Positions 1-13,550 of a stretch of 64,000 nucleotides of DNA are shown here, piece by piece. The position numbers and the translations under genes are program-made. How positions within the stretch are numbered: the first letter of the stretch is position 1; each line of letters opens with the position of its first letter. Below the pieces are notes generated by a model. It made no database searches, was not told where the DNA came from, and was given only the letters and a program-made list of their open reading frames with translations. The stretch comes from Trochalopteron elliotii (lineage: Eukaryota > Chordata > Aves > Passeriformes > Leiothrichidae): assembly GCA_024734555.1 (NCBI GenBank), contig JANPWX010000108.1, forward strand, positions 1,546,566 to 1,610,565. Direction: 5' to 3'.

Positions 1-845
1 AAATCTGATCAATATATAAAAGTCCTATTTGCATAAAATGGTTTAAAGCATTTCATTAGATACACTCATAAAAGTGTGAATAAGCAGTTATTGTATTACC
101 ATAAATGGATTACACCTCTTTGTACTAAACCAAGATTTAAATAATATGGATTATACTGTTTGAATTAATTTTTAAAGCCAGGAAATCTTATTGTAGTGAC
201 AGTGAAATTTAGTGTAAAGGTTTCAACAGCTATAACTAATGTTACCCTAGAAATTAGGAACCAAAGATGCCCTTTTATATTTATGTTAAGACCTCCTTTT
301 GAGATCTGCAAATTTTTAAAAGTGCAAATATTTGTAGGCTTAATGTGAAATATTTCCAGTCAAGGGACTCATATTCCTAGACTTCAGTAGACTTTAAATC
401 AGAGAATTAATAAATAATATTATATAGCAATGTAGATAATTATCCATACCAAGAAAAATAGGATTAAATAAAGAAAATTAAAAAAAATTAAATTGTATAA
501 CCATTACATTTTCTAGAGTCATGTCTAAATGGTCAGCTTTAAGTAGTGTCAGTGTTAATCAGCAACTTCACACTTCATGCATCTAACCATCACACATTAC
601 ACTATATATTAAGAAAAAAGTATAGCTTATAATATGATACTGAAAAGATCTTCTTCTGATACCTTGTCCCAGTAGCTTGACCTCCAGACATCAGTTTATC
701 AAGCAGGCAAAGTTGTGATACCTGGAAAAACTGTATCTCATTTTCCAAAAAAGTGGAATGAACTAAATAAAACTATTGAGGGTTGTTTGAACTAACTGAT
801 TGGACTATACCCAGAGGTATACTGGGAATGCTCACAAAATCTTCA
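1..845. other. AT-rich unique sequence, nothing recognised
   Basis: No open frame of note, no recognisable repeat and no RNA gene were seen. The stretch is AT-rich with short A and T runs, typical of avian intergenic or intronic DNA. Confidence 0.5.
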
Positions 846-985
846 AATCATAGCAACAGCGTAGAATGTGCTGAGTTGGAAGGGACCCAATCAGGATCAC
901 TGACTCCAGCTCCTGGTCCCACACAGGACACAAAAAGAGAGATGTCCCACATAATCTCTTGAGTTGATGTTGGAATGCAATCCTC
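846..985 (-). mobile_element. CR1: CR1 LINE 3'-end fragment
   Basis: The plus strand carries a diverged form of the inverted CR1 3' end: an 'atcatag' start, then 'gagttggaagggaccc', then 'ggatcac', 'tccagctcctgg' and 'cacaggacac'. CR1 elements end in repeats of ATTCTATG, so a copy that begins this way on the plus strand lies on the minus strand. Only the 3' end is present, the usual result of 5'-truncated reverse transcription. It is well diverged and therefore old. The inner boundary is approximate. Confidence 0.75.
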
Positions 986-3081
986 TTTACTTTGCAGGGA
1001 TTTTAAACCAACATTAACACAGTTCAAAAATCTATCATCAACTATTTAGGTGCTCTGCTAAATGAAACTGTTGTGGATCACAATAAAATCACTTATCCAT
1101 AGTACCCATGTCATTAACTCCAACTTGTATTTCCAACGCTAATCTATTGTGATGTACTCTTCATAGGAGAATGTTTATTAATATTTGAGTATTTGTGTTC
1201 AGTCAGAATAAGCTTCATCATTAACGCTGTTATTGTTTTATCCTTCAGACTTTTTTCCAGGCTGAACACTTTGTTTTGTGTGATGTTGGTGGTTTGGATT
1301 GGGGTTTTTTGTGTTGGTTTTGGCTTTGGTTTTGGTTTTTTTTAATTTTCTTTTCTGAGTATATTATAAAGAAGGATTAGAGGTGGGAAGGTGTGCACCT
1401 CAGTAGGCATAACAAGACTGAATAAGAGGCCTAGACTCAGATGAAAGCCCACTGCATAGGATTTCATTATTATATTCAGGACACTAAATATAATATTATT
1501 ATTAAATGTATTATAATTGCAGCTATTCCTCCTTTTACTGTCTATTTCAGTTCCTCATCTAGGCACTAGAGAATGGATTTCTTTTTATTACATTGTTTTG
1601 CTTAATCTCATCTTGTTTTTTATTATATCCTTGATATTATTTTTACAAAAATATATTTTTTAAAAAAATAGAACTACAGTGAAATGTTAGATTAAAGATA
1701 TTATTAGTATATTACATTCTATTTATTACATTCTATTTATCTATGTGCTCTAGATATTTCACTTTGCTGATTATTTGGTAAAAAATTACATTGCAGTTAA
1801 AAGATTTTTTTTAATGAAGACAAAACTACAAAATTAGTGGAATCAATCCAGAAGTTTAACACAGCTGTAGATAAGTGGGGAGTTAATCGGAGTTCAAAAG
1901 GGGCTGATAATTTTTATGCATATCCCCCTGAAACATCCACCAGTTTTGCTCAGATTTTAGAATGATTGGAACATTGCACAAAAAAAGCAATCACAGAAGT
2001 ATATTTATGACAATCTTTTCCATTTTGAAGACCAGGAAAGTAACATAAATGAGCTAGAACTGATGTCTTTGTAATTTAATGATTGAGATTTAGATGGAGG
2101 CAGGAGATACACCAGAATTAGTCCATTCACAATTTTAAAAGCATTAAAAGAAAACCCCAAACAAAAATTACTTCATTACCAGAAACCATATCATCTGTTC
2201 CCTTACCAGAGCAGGAAGTTTGTTAGATTTGAATTTTTCCATGTACACTTTCTGAAAGGAAAACAAGGTATTCAACATCCATTTATTTATTTTTACATCC
2301 AGAAAGTTCCATTTAAATTTTAGAGTTCCTTCAGTTAAAAAAAAAAATACAGTAAGAAACAGTTGACATGATTTGGCTTATAGTCTTCTAACACCCACAT
2401 CTCTCCATCGCTTCCACCTGGCAGCTTGGGAAAGCTGCCCAGGTTATACCAGAATGCTTTGGAACAAAACCAGTCCTTTAGCATACTAGGTGTTGACAGG
2501 CCAACCTGGTTAACACATGGTTTTGCCAGGAAAAAAAAATATCCTCTCTGGATAAACTGAATCATATTAACTTTGAACACGTCAGATGATCACTTGGAAA
2601 ATCTAGTTACAATCGTAATGTGATCCTCTCCATACTGCAGAAAAAAAATGAGTGACTGAAAAAAATAGCAGTCATCACTTCATCCTCAGGTTCTCAAGGC
2701 TTTTGGGGGAAGAACTGACAAAGTCAGGTCAGAATACGTATTTTATAATACGTATTTTTTCTCCTTGCTAACCCTAGCAAGTAGATGCATCACACCCTAG
2801 AACAGCTTACTTATTTTTATTCCTTATAAAGGGAGCCTAGAATGGAAACTTTGGGGTAGCAGTCTGCATTGCTGATACAACTGATCAGGCAAGGCTTATC
2901 CTTGTAGACACACTCATGACAAATTGTAGAATAATATATTGTTCTACCTAGGTAGCATCCAAACTGATCTGAGTTCCAATTACAAAAGGAAATATAATGC
3001 CACAATATTAATTTAATTATTTGTGAGCATAAGAAGTTATTCAAATTGATCTTTGGGGTAAGGGTTGGGAGTTTTCTCCAC

Positions 3082-3112
3082 TATTATCATTATTATTATT
3101 ATTATTATTATT
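3082..3112. repeat. (ATT)n microsatellite
   Basis: About ten near-perfect ATT units, with one interruption near the left end. It is likely to be length-polymorphic. Confidence 0.9.
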
Positions 3113-4705
3113 GAAGTAGTATCTTGTGATTTTATTCTCAGCTGTCTGGAATGATGCAGACTGGATTATTTCTAGTTTTTAAAGCTGTTCTTTAAAGGTT
3201 TAGTAAAAAACTCAATTTTTTTAGTGAGAAAGTTTATCTTACTAATGAGATTAAGAAGGTTTGTCTCCTTATTTGTCTGTTTCTGTGACTTTTGCAGGTA
3301 AATCTTTAAGCACAGACATAGGAAACACCATTTTTATCCTTTGGTAGGTCAAAACAATATCCAAATATCTATCAGTGTTGATACTATTTAAAGTGCAGAA
3401 AGAAGAATCTTTTTTGCACGTGCATAGGGCACAATGACTTTTTGGCAAAAAGAACAGTGTGACTGGACTGTGATGTGTCTCTCTGCTTAGACATGGAATC
3501 ATGTTCTGGATGATCAGAATGTCTTTAGACAACAGAATTGGACCATTTTGGTGCTGTTTATAGAAAATTATGATATTGTTACTGTTCACAGAGAATGATT
3601 TAATTTTATGACTTCTCTAAAACATAATTAATTTATATTTCACTTACTTTAGTTAAAAGAATGGCTTTAGTGTAGAGTTGTATAAAGCTTCCAAAGGTAG
3701 AGCTGAGATAAAATTTTCCCAATTTGTTCTGTTTTTCTTTGACATTGGTATAAGGTTTTATTCTAAAAAATGATGTAAAAGATATATGAAATGTGTCTTT
3801 GGAACCATTCACAAGCTGTATAAAGTAAATTAAAAAAATCAATAACTTATGTACCTGAGAAAATAAAAGGATGCTGTCCTGTATCAGAACAGCATCCTGC
3901 ATCTCTGTGTTTTATAGCTCTTCAGAAGAAGAAATAAACTTTTAAAGAAAATCAGAATCATCAACAAAATTTTTATAATAATTTAAATTTTTTCTCAGTG
4001 GGCATCTCTACCCTTTAAGAAATAATCCCTTTTTTTTTTATCCTCTCTTTAGTAAACAAACAAAGCACCAAAACTGGAAAAAAGTATGAATCCTCAAGAC
4101 AATATTTTATTTTTATTTCCAAAAGGACTTAAAGAAACAAAAACAGATGCAAGGACCACCCTGTTCTTTGCTCCCTTAACTAAACAAATATAATGCTTTA
4201 GTTGGCTGGAAGCAAGATCAGAGGTTGAAAATAGTAATATCATAGCCACAGTTCACTTCTCCCTGCAGGGAGAAATTGCGTTACTGTTTACTTGGGACTA
4301 AAACTTTCCAAGAACTTGCAATATCTGATATCAAAGAAATCCCTTAGGCCATTTATTTAACCTAACTATATGCAAGATCTCCAGCAGCTTTCTAGTGGCT
4401 ACCATCAAAAGTTGATCATGTTTTAGAATTTTTAATTTATTGTTTGGGTGTGGCCACAGTGAGGCAAGGTGGGCATTCCAGCAGAGCTCTTTTTCATGCT
4501 TTTTGTAAACATGGGAGAGATGGTACAGATTTGCAGAAGCTATTGTTTTATGCAATATCCTAACTGCTGGTTAACAGATGGTAGAAAAGCCTAGAAAATT
4601 ATAAAGCAGTTCACATTCACACCATGTCATTTATTTAATGGCTTAGATATAAATTAATGAATCCATGTTTAGGGACATCTCTGGGAAATTATTGAGTGTG
4701 GTAGC

Positions 4706-4751
4706 ATTTTGTTTTGTTTTGTCTTGTTTTGTCTTGTTTTGTTTTGTTTTG
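4706..4751. repeat. (TTTTG)n microsatellite with TTGTC variants
   Basis: Tandem TTTTG units alternate with GTCTTG variants. A GT-rich, less regular tail runs on to about 4790. Confidence 0.85.
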
Positions 4752-5384
4752 ATGGGGTTTGTGTGTGTTTGGTTTGGGTTTTGGTTTGTACTGGTGACTT
4801 ACTTTACTATGTAAACACCGTATATAGATCACACATAATTTTTTAGAGACTTGCTCTATTTGCCAAGTAACATCTCCCAAAAGAAGGGCAAAGAGATAGC
4901 TGCTATGAAACATGTTCCAGAAAATGTAATTTCTGAGGAAAGAAAGTGGGAGTCCTCTGGGAGTGGAGCGGTGTATAGTATTGTATACTTACTTATTTTA
5001 AGGGATACTTATTTAAAGGAAGAGAGTGAGATTCACTTGTGGAGTGGAATGGAAGTGTGACTTTTTATCTTGGGATTGACAGTGGTTCTGTAAAACTGTG
5101 AACTACTTCAGCTTTCTTTTTGGAAGATGCACACTCTAGAACACCACGCCTCATAAAGGCCTGAGTGGAAATCAGCAGCTTTATAAACTCCTTCCAGCAA
5201 GGCCACCCTCAGCACAGAAAGAAAGTCTTGCTGGGGCATGTACCAGGACAGTCAGAAGCACAACAGCTGTTTCTGTTCCTAAAGAAAACTGCACATCAAT
5301 CATCAGAGGATCATCTAGCTACCTGGATGCAGTAAAGGGCAGTGTAAAATTTCTGTTGCTGTGCTGTGACTCCTTTCTTGTTGT

Positions 5385-5711
5385 TTGAAAATCTACACAG
5401 CCCTTGGACAATGGAACCAGTTTCATTTTCTCCGGCTTGAGCTTGAGCTCGACTTAAGCTCCTTCTGTAAAAAATTGATAAGTTTGAACCTCTCAGAAGC
5501 TGATCTGAATGAACCCTTGCAGATGATTCTTACATACAAAGAGATTAGAATTGCTCTACTCCTCAGCCAAGGGTTTCAGTCAAGACTCCACAGAAAGGTG
5601 ACAGAAATACAGGCCATAGGAGGTGATAAAAGAACACCATCACATCTATCAAAGGAGACTTTGACTAAGCTCTTTTCAAGGATAGAAATAAACTTCTCAT
5701 TTGAGACATAA
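5385..5711 (+). other. Doubtful 108-codon open frame
   Basis: This plus-strand frame has a balanced residue composition. It includes a Leu/Glu-rich N-terminal part (RLELELDLSS) and a basic middle (residues about 65-80), unlike the Lys/Asn/Phe-rich chance frames nearby. The DNA is slightly richer in GC than its surroundings. No domain, signal peptide or membrane segment is evident and I recognise no family. There is no supported promoter or splice site. It may be a decayed exon, part of an unrecognised old repeat, or chance; chance is the most likely. Confidence 0.12.
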
Positions 5712-6160
5712 AGTTTTATGGAAAAATACTATCAAAAACAAGACATTCCACTGGTTAGCAACTGTGATAACTGACAGATGTCAGCAAAATAAGAAGTGGT
5801 TTAAAAGGTATTTGGGAGTCCTCAACACATGCTTCAATTACTGTGGAAACAAGTTAAATTTAAGTGTGTGCCTTGTCCACACAAGAAAAATGCTTTCATT
5901 AGGCTAAATTGGTTTAGAAGAGATCTAGTGGTACCTGGGGGGGAAAAATGTGATTGAAGATGGCCCTTGTGGTTTTCACTTTTCATTTCTTCTTTAGAGA
6001 AAAAGCTGCAACCTAAAAGTTCCCAGATGCTATTATTTCCTGATGCTGCTCTACTTTTTTTTTCTTAAATTGCACTATTTTAAAATAATTTTCACGATTA
6101 TGAATTTTTTTTCCATATTTCTTGTATAATTTGCCAACTTCCTTTATGTAGGGCGGAGAT

Positions 6161-6408
6161 CACAGAATCATAGGATCAGTTACGTTGGAAAAGACCTCTG
6201 AGATCATCAAGTTCATGACTGGACATCACCATGTCAACTAGACCAGAGCACTGAGTGCCATGTCCACTTTCCTCAATTACCCCCAGGGATGGTAACTCCA
6301 CCACATTCCTTGGCAGCCCATTCCAATGTCTAATCACCCTTTCTATAAAGAAAATCTTCCTGATGTCCAACCTAAACCTCCCCATGAGTGGCTTAAGACT
6401 ATGTCCTG
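6161..6408 (-). mobile_element. CR1: CR1 LINE 3'-end fragment
   Basis: Read on the plus strand it starts 'cacagaatcataggatcag', followed by 'ttggaaaagacctctgagat' and 'catcaagtt'. Further on come 'cccagggatgg', 'ttccttggcagcccattcca' and 'aaatcttcctgatgtccaac'. These are the standard blocks of an inverted CR1 3' region, in the expected order. It is a 5'-truncated copy of roughly 250 bp. The overlapping short frames on both strands are shadows of the repeat. Confidence 0.93.
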
Positions 6409-9400
6409 TAAAGATGTCTAGATTTCTGCCACAAATTATACATATAAACAATTAAGTTTTCCATTCCAAGGCATCCAAATCCAAATTTTCAAGACCAAAT
6501 ATGCTGGAACTTTTTTTTTCTTTCTTTTTTTTTTCTTTTCCATTTTAGAAACTATGATTCTTTGAGAGAAATGCAAGTGGTGTGGGTGGTTGTGGTGGAG
6601 GGTGATGTTAGTAAGTTCATGAGTGTTTTCCAAATATTTTCTCCAATCTATTAGTATTTTTAAATATCTAGGTAAATTACAGTGGTTTTCAACATAAAAA
6701 AATTAATCATTCTTAATTATAAAAACACTTCTGAAGCTATTTCTGTCCAAGTTTTTTAAGAGTTTTTGAAAAAAGAATGTAGAATAACAATTCAACAGAA
6801 CTTTCCTTTCCTGATCCTCTCCTTGCAATTTGCATATTAAATTAACAGTGTTAATTTACTTACACTTAAAGAATTGGTTTTGTGTTTACAGGTTTTTGAA
6901 GAAAAGCTCTGACACTTTTTCTAGAATGCTTAACAACATCTATTGCTCTGAAATGATATTCTAAAATATTTGCTATATTTTTATATCTGTATTATGTGGA
7001 TCAACTAATTAATTCAATTGATTTGATTGTAACAGTGAAGTATATTTATCCTCTTCTGTACATACAAAATGTTAATTTATCTTCTCCTACTTCACTCCAG
7101 CCATATTTTGGTGCTTTCTTTTATTCCATTTTTTTCCTGCTGTCTATTTTTCCCAGTGTTATCATCAGGATACATCCCTTTAACAGCTCTCTTTATTCTG
7201 ATTCTTCTACAGCCCCCTTTTTCTTGCATTCCTTTTGTATCTAGTAACCTTCCCACTCCCCATGATTTCCACATCAAAAAATATACTACCAATTTTTCAC
7301 ATAGCTACTGTTCCTCTCATTCCTCTCTGTGTACGAAGAGTGTCGGTTTTCCATTACCTCATTTTCAAACCAGTATTCTAATGCTATTCTCTTTAATTAC
7401 CCATCAGAACTCATTAGTCATGAGCTCACAGCTTCTCACAAGCACTCACCTCCCAACAGCTTCCACTAATGACTGCTGGACATCTAGTTTGATCACCACT
7501 TTCTCCTGACTTAGCTGAGTTTTCGGTGAAGAATTTTTACAGCAGTAGCAAGACAGCATGATGCGACACCATAGTACTTCTCAGAGTCTCATTTCTAGTA
7601 TACTGTACACTTTTATTGCACATTTTTTCCCTCTGTAGACCTCTCCACAGACTGTATACAAAGCTACGTGTTTCAAATAAAAATAAAACTCTTCTGGCTG
7701 CACGTTATTGCAATATACACTTTTCATTTAAGGAAAAGTCTGCAGTTTAAGTTCCTACAGGAATTTTTCCCCTCTAAAATATTTGCCCAGTCAATAGCCA
7801 TTCTCTCACAACTATCTCAAAGGCATTCAGTCAAATACTTCAAGTTCCAGTAGGACACGACTCCTACTTTCTAATGCTAGATGAATCATTAATGGGAACA
7901 GTCTCAGATTTTCTTGCAATAACAAGTAGCAGATAAAACCATAAGCTGAATGCATTTCCAAAGTCCTTGTCTATCTATAAGCAGAACACAAGGTAAACCT
8001 TTTCTTTCAGGAATTGCAATTCAGAAAATTGTTACACTTTTGTATTGATTAAGCACTATTGTAACTGGTTGGAATAATTTAATTCCTTTTTATATCTGTA
8101 ATATAGCATTACAATATATTAAAGAAGGATGAATGATCCAGCACACTTACATTAAGTGGCTTTGAAAACTAATTCAATTTTTACTGAAACAAAGTCTGAA
8201 AAAGTTACAGATTATTTTGTGTGAAGTGCAAGTCCTCAATCTGAAAGAAAACTATTGTCCAGAGATTACAGACTTTTTTTAGGGGAAATAAACCCCCTAC
8301 CATCTCAAGCTTCAAGGAAAAGAAAAATCTCTACAAAATATTTAATATTATACTTATATAGAAATAACAATGTTTCTCTCTGAAATATCTTTTCAAGAGT
8401 AACACTTCTCTTCAGACCAGTCATTTGATGTTGAAATAATGACAAGGGTATTAGTCTTTGTCTTATAAATTGGTAGAGCCTACAAGTCAAGTCATGGAAT
8501 CATATTGTCATAATTCTGCATCAGAAAATATTACCCTATCTCCTGACAAAATTTGTTGAATAATTTATACATATTTTTTTTTATTTTTCTGATAACTTTA
8601 CACAAATATATGACAATTTGATATCCTAATCTGATACAAATTTCTTATATCCAAAGATGTCCAAAAAGTAAGGATTCTATCTCAAGGTTTTTTGGTTTTG
8701 TTTGAGTTAATTTTCTCTTTCCCCAGATTCGATTTGCAACCAAAATGAAAAAAAAGAAAATAATATATCTATTTTTTTTTCTGGGACACTTCTCATTGTA
8801 AGAAAACAAATCAATTATGCCTGTGTTTCTTTTTCGGGTTACACATTTTTTTCTGTCAACTGAGCAGCATTTGAATTTTTTTTTTTTTAAGGCACGTAAT
8901 TTTCCTCCAGTGATTGTGAAGCCTGAAGGGCAAACTGTAATGTTTAACACATAAAAAGAAAAATCATTGTAGTGATTTTGGGGAAATACACATACATAAA
9001 TTTTACCTGTTTCTACGTAGTAACAAGAATCTTATGTACTCCATCCACAGTACTAAAGCTTTAATAGGAAATCTTTGTGTGGTTTTCTAAGTTTTGTGGT
9101 CATCATCTGTTTAAAATTGGGAAAGTTGTAGAGGAAAACTCTTTAATTTTGGTTGGAAGGTACTTATTGCACCCTTACTAATTTACTTAAGAGCATGTGA
9201 ATACAACATGAATTTAAAGTCTTCTTCTGTTTCCTTGGTGGGGAGAGAAACTTTTATATTCTTTTAGGGTTTGTTTTTTGGGGGGGTTTATTTAAGTTCT
9301 ATCTGTGTGCTTTCCTATGTTTCACATGCAGAAGGAGGTAGGTCTAGCTGGCTCTGTAACAGTGTCCTGCTTCAGGAAATTCTTAGCAGAGGTAGTGGTC

Positions 9401-12400
9401 AATTATGCAGAGAAAGAACACTGCAGCATAGCTTGCCAGCAGGATGTGGGGAATGTGTTACTTTCTAAATTAAACCAAAGGGTTTGTGGATATGGATAAC
9501 TCAGGAGTCTTGATATCCGCAACATCTTTGTGCCCCGATTTTCTCTAGGGAGCAATGAGGGCATACAGAGAGAGATGAACTCCTGTGGATCTCCTGGGAT
9601 GGGTGACTGTGGGGCTCCAGACTTCACCTAGAAGCAGACCTATCCCTTGCTCATACACAGGAAGTTGGTCTCCAGGTAAACACTTGGCTGTCCCACTGAA
9701 GTCAAATCAGGAGACTATGGACTATGAAATACACTGGTAAGAAATATTAACACTTTAAAGTGATTCTTTCATCTTCTTGCTTGCTGGCAGTATTCTGAAA
9801 ATGTTAGCTTTTATAAAAGAATTACATCAGATGCTATTGATTCTTGACTGTTCAAAAGTAATAAAAATCTTACAAGTATGGATCACAGCTGAGTGCTCTC
9901 TCAGTAGTAAAAACATAGCCCTTTATCTTCTAATCATCCTTGAAATATTTACCTAGTGTCTGTGATCATCACTACAGAATAAACCAGAAAAACTGTCTCA
10001 GTGAAGTTTGATCAGCAGCACTGGATGTGCATGTTTGAAGAGCCTAGCCCAATATGAGAGTTGGTACGTTCAGGCCTACTGCCAGCATGTTTCCTGGACT
10101 AAGGGAATCAGCTGTTCTGTCACATGCTTTCATTAAGTGTTTTGGGGAGTTCAGTCCCTGACAATTATTTAATACAATTATTTATATATTAGGAAAGATG
10201 ACTGCATATTGAGGAGGAATTTGTTCTAATTTGAGCAAAATTGTTCAGAAGGAGAGTGAGGTGCCTTAGACTCAGCTGCTGTGAAAGGTAAGTACATGTC
10301 ATCATTCCCTTAATTAAAACTTTTGTACATCTCACAGGATAAATAGTGTAAAAACACTGGGACATCAAAACAAATGTATAAAATCTCACCTTTCCCTCTA
10401 TTCTTCCATAGTACAGTATTACCTATGCTATATATGTTTGCCCAGTTTTCCCTGAAAGTTGTTTTATATAGGTTACCTCAATTGCTGATCCTTTTCCAAT
10501 AGCTTTCTTGTGTGCTATTGATAATAATTTTTGAACTCAGTTGCCTACATTTGCCCCCAGATTCTCCTTGAAAGGGAAAAAAATTGCAGCTGTTTAATCA
10601 AGTTACACAGCAAGTAATTTTAAGCTTCATCCTAAATAGTTCAATGAAGGTTGAACCATATGACAATATAGTCAAAGTTTGATAATTACATAGTTCATTT
10701 AGGGAAAAAAGTGCTCATAGTGGTGAAATTACTAAGACTTTTATATTCTTCTTCCTTGATATTATCCCTATTTCACTCAAACTGAAATGTATCACCAGCT
10801 GGAGAAACGTGTGAAAATAGTTTCCACAGGCTAATATAACTAGCTATCTAGGGCCATGCAGAGTGCTCCTAGGAAGAAAAAACACCACCCCCAACCACCA
10901 GAAAAAGGACATGTGATGATATCTACCAAAGCAACTGCTATATTCACATACAGACATATTCATTATTCACATAAAACCAGACAAAAGTGAATTAAAGCAG
11001 AGATTTTTTTCTTGACAGATTCTATGTCAGTTAGATCAATCTGGTACAAATCACTTGAGTTCTGTAGAAATATTTCTGATTTAAGAAGGTAGAAATTAAT
11101 CAAGATTAAGATCCTAGAAGCAGCATTTCGTGATCCTCAGTTGCAAAGTGTCTTTAAAACATCTTGCTCTTATGGTTCTGGAGAAGCAGTAAAATAAAGC
11201 AGAATAAGAAGCACAAGCAATTTGTTTTCTTTTTACGTCATTTCAGTAAAGGCCAGATTCTAATTACCTGTAATAATAAAGTAGCTTCTGCACTAAGGGG
11301 TTCTAACCTTCAGCAAAGGGAATCTTTCTATGACTTCCAGCAAAGGTCACCTTTCTATTGACCAGTTTCGACTAGGTTTTGTGTGTTCTTCCAATCTGAG
11401 ACTGCTAACAGTGCAGTGATTTATGGGATTTTTGAATATATATTTGTTGTTCAGGAATAGAAAACAGAAATTAAAGTATATTTTAATCTCCTTATATTAC
11501 AAGGATTTTAGACACTAATTCAGGTATCATTTTGTAAGTCCTAATATAAATTTAATTAGCTTGAAACTCAATCCTGAAACGTTTTCTTCTTTCAAGCAAA
11601 TCTTACTTTCTTTTCAGCTAAAAATAATGACATTAAATTACATGCAAAATACCCAAGAATCATGGATTTTAACATGTAAGTGTAGGAATGGACCAAAACT
11701 TTGGCTTGTAAAAAACAAACTTGCAAAAATCAAACAAACAAAAAACCCCAAAGACACAGAAGTTCTCCATTTTTGTTAAAGAAATTGGAAAATCTGTTGT
11801 CATGGACAAGCAATTTTTATCCAAAATTCATAAAAGCCAAATATTCTTAAACTATTTTGGTTGATATTGGAAACTGGTTTTATTTTGTCATAGAGTAATA
11901 TTATAATATATAAACAATACCCTTTTATAGGGTATAGTTAATATATTATAATTATATATTATAATAATATTCTAAATTACTTTCTCTCTGTTTTCAACAT
12001 TTACAAAAAAGAACAATCTTTTGAAGATTCTTAATGCTCCTCAGCTGTCTCTAAGAGCGCTTAATTTGACCACATCCTTATGGAGACATACTACTTTACA
12101 CTGCTTAAAAATACTCTGATTTTTTACCTTCTATTTCTATGTCTGTCAATAGCTTGAAAATAATTCCTTCTTCTTAAATAAGCATATGACACAATAAAAT
12201 AATTACTGTAATGTACGATCAGTATTAGTTCTAGTAAGTGCTACCATAAAATTACTCCCATTATAAACATTCACTTCTACACCCAGCAGGTGATATTCAG
12301 TTCTGAGCCTGATGTACTACAACCATCACAAAAAGGCACTTTTAGTCATTAGGTGAATGAACTTGTAATCAGGTAACTGCATATAATCACCTTTTGAATA

Positions 12401-12929
12401 CACACATACACAATATAGAGTACTAGATGATTTTGGAGAAGTAGGTACCAGCATTAAATGAGTTCAGAAATCTAACCTCTCAGGCTCAATTAATTTTAAT
12501 CTGGCACAAGTATAGATTCTATTAGCGTTACATGTGATAAATAGTATCTTCCCTCAGTAAAAACACATCTAATGAGAAAAGCATTAAATGGTGTTTGAAC
12601 AGCAAAACTTAATCCATAGTAAATAATTGGAAACAGCTCATTTGAGTTCTTGCTCTCCCTAAAAAAAATTAAAGTCATTTAACTACACAGATTGAGTATT
12701 AGTAATGACACAAGAACATTATATTGTTTGCCTTTTCTGACTACAAGTGGGGGCTCACAGTTAATTCTTTCATCCAACAGCTATTTCTTGAGAGATTTGT
12801 CCCTGGTAAAATCTCCATTTCCTTTGGAATTTGCAGGATACTTGACCAGAGTACTACTACTTCTATTAGGGAGGAGAAACTGGTTTTGAGTTGGTCAACA
12901 AGTGTTGTAAGTGTTAGTCTAACCACTGC
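6409..12929. other. AT-rich unique sequence
   Basis: No gene or interspersed repeat was recognised. A pyrimidine-rich stretch at 7080-7510 produces a long but biased plus-strand frame, which is rejected as coding. A short frame near 9305-9499 preceded by a splice-acceptor-like tract is listed separately. An AT-only palindromic patch lies at about 11915-11975. Confidence 0.45.
9322..9499 (+). other. Exon-like open segment, unassigned
   Basis: A T-rich tract ending in 'tttcacatgcag' resembles a 3' splice acceptor. It is followed by about 55 open codons ending at a TAA. The peptide is mixed and amphipathic, with segments such as SVTVSCFRKFLAEVVVNY and VGNVLLSKLNQRVCGYG. I recognise no family. 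It could be a terminal exon, a decayed pseudogene fragment or chance. There is no neighbouring exon that I can point to. Confidence 0.12.
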
Positions 12930-13550
12930 TGTGGTTTAAGCCCAGCTGGCAATTTAGCACCACTACCACTAGGCACCAGCTGCTTGTTCCACTTCACCCC
13001 TCCACGCTGAAATGGGAAGAAGAATCAAAAGTAAAATTGTAGTTTGAGATGAGACTGAAAATGTCTTTTTCTATTTTAATAAAATAGACAAAATATATTA
13101 TTATTATTATTGTTATTAAGCAATAAAAAAATCATAACAATATTAATAGAAAAAAGAAAAAAAATAAAAAACCACAACCAAGTGTTGCATAATACAATTG
13201 CTCGCTACCTGCTGATCCAAAGCAGATCCTATCCCCAAATCCCAGTCAGACCCCCTTCCAGGTAATTTCCCCAGCTTGTATATTATGCATGATCTATGAT
13301 GCAGAATATCCCTTTTGGCTACTTTGAGTAATCCATCCGGGCTCCCTCAAAAACTTTTGGCATTGTCCCTCACTGGCAGAACAGGAGACATAAAAAAGTC
13401 TTTGACCTAGGATACATACTCTTTAGAATCCAACAAAAATAAGTATATTATCAGTATTATTCTCATACTGAATCCAAAACACAGTACTGCACACAGTTAC
13501 TGCACGGTTACTGAGAAGAAATTAACGTTATGTCAGATGAAGCCATGACA
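12930..13550 (-). mobile_element. Avian ERVL-like LTR, probably solo
   Basis: The segment begins TGTGGTTTAAGCCCAGC and ends 'agccatgaca', so it is bounded by TG and CA as an LTR should be. On the minus strand the order is right for a promoter-bearing LTR. It starts TGTCATGGCTTC, has a 'gttaatttcttctcagta' block, an eroded TATA-like 'ataatatac' near 13280, and an ATTAAA polyadenylation-type hexamer at 13075-13080. Its layout matches an abundant avian ERVL-type LTR as I remember it. No internal retroviral sequence flanks it, so it is probably a solo LTR. I could not find a convincing target-site duplication. An ATT-rich microsatellite has grown inside it. Confidence 0.85.
13096..13117. repeat. 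(ATT)n microsatellite inside LTR
   Basis: ATT units with one TGTT interruption, lying in the U5/R side of the minus-strand LTR. Confidence 0.8.

Larger units (their letters stand above)
986..6160. other. AT-rich unique sequence with simple repeats
   Basis: No gene was recognised. The stretch holds GT/T-rich low complexity near 1280-1345, an ATT microsatellite at 3082-3112, a TTTTG-type microsatellite at 4706-4751 and a doubled palindrome at 2733-2756. A 108-codon plus-strand frame at 5385-5711 is listed separately as doubtful. The rest shows no repeat family that I know. Confidence 0.45.

Noticed and set aside
7069..7509. 146-codon plus-strand frame
   Set aside because: Ser/Leu/Phe/Thr-rich translation of a pyrimidine-rich stretch; no domain or splice support.
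11915..11975. AT-only palindromic patch as a possible origin or miRNA hairpin
   Set aside because: Low-complexity AT repeats form such pairings by chance; no loop/stem with conserved-looking arms was found.
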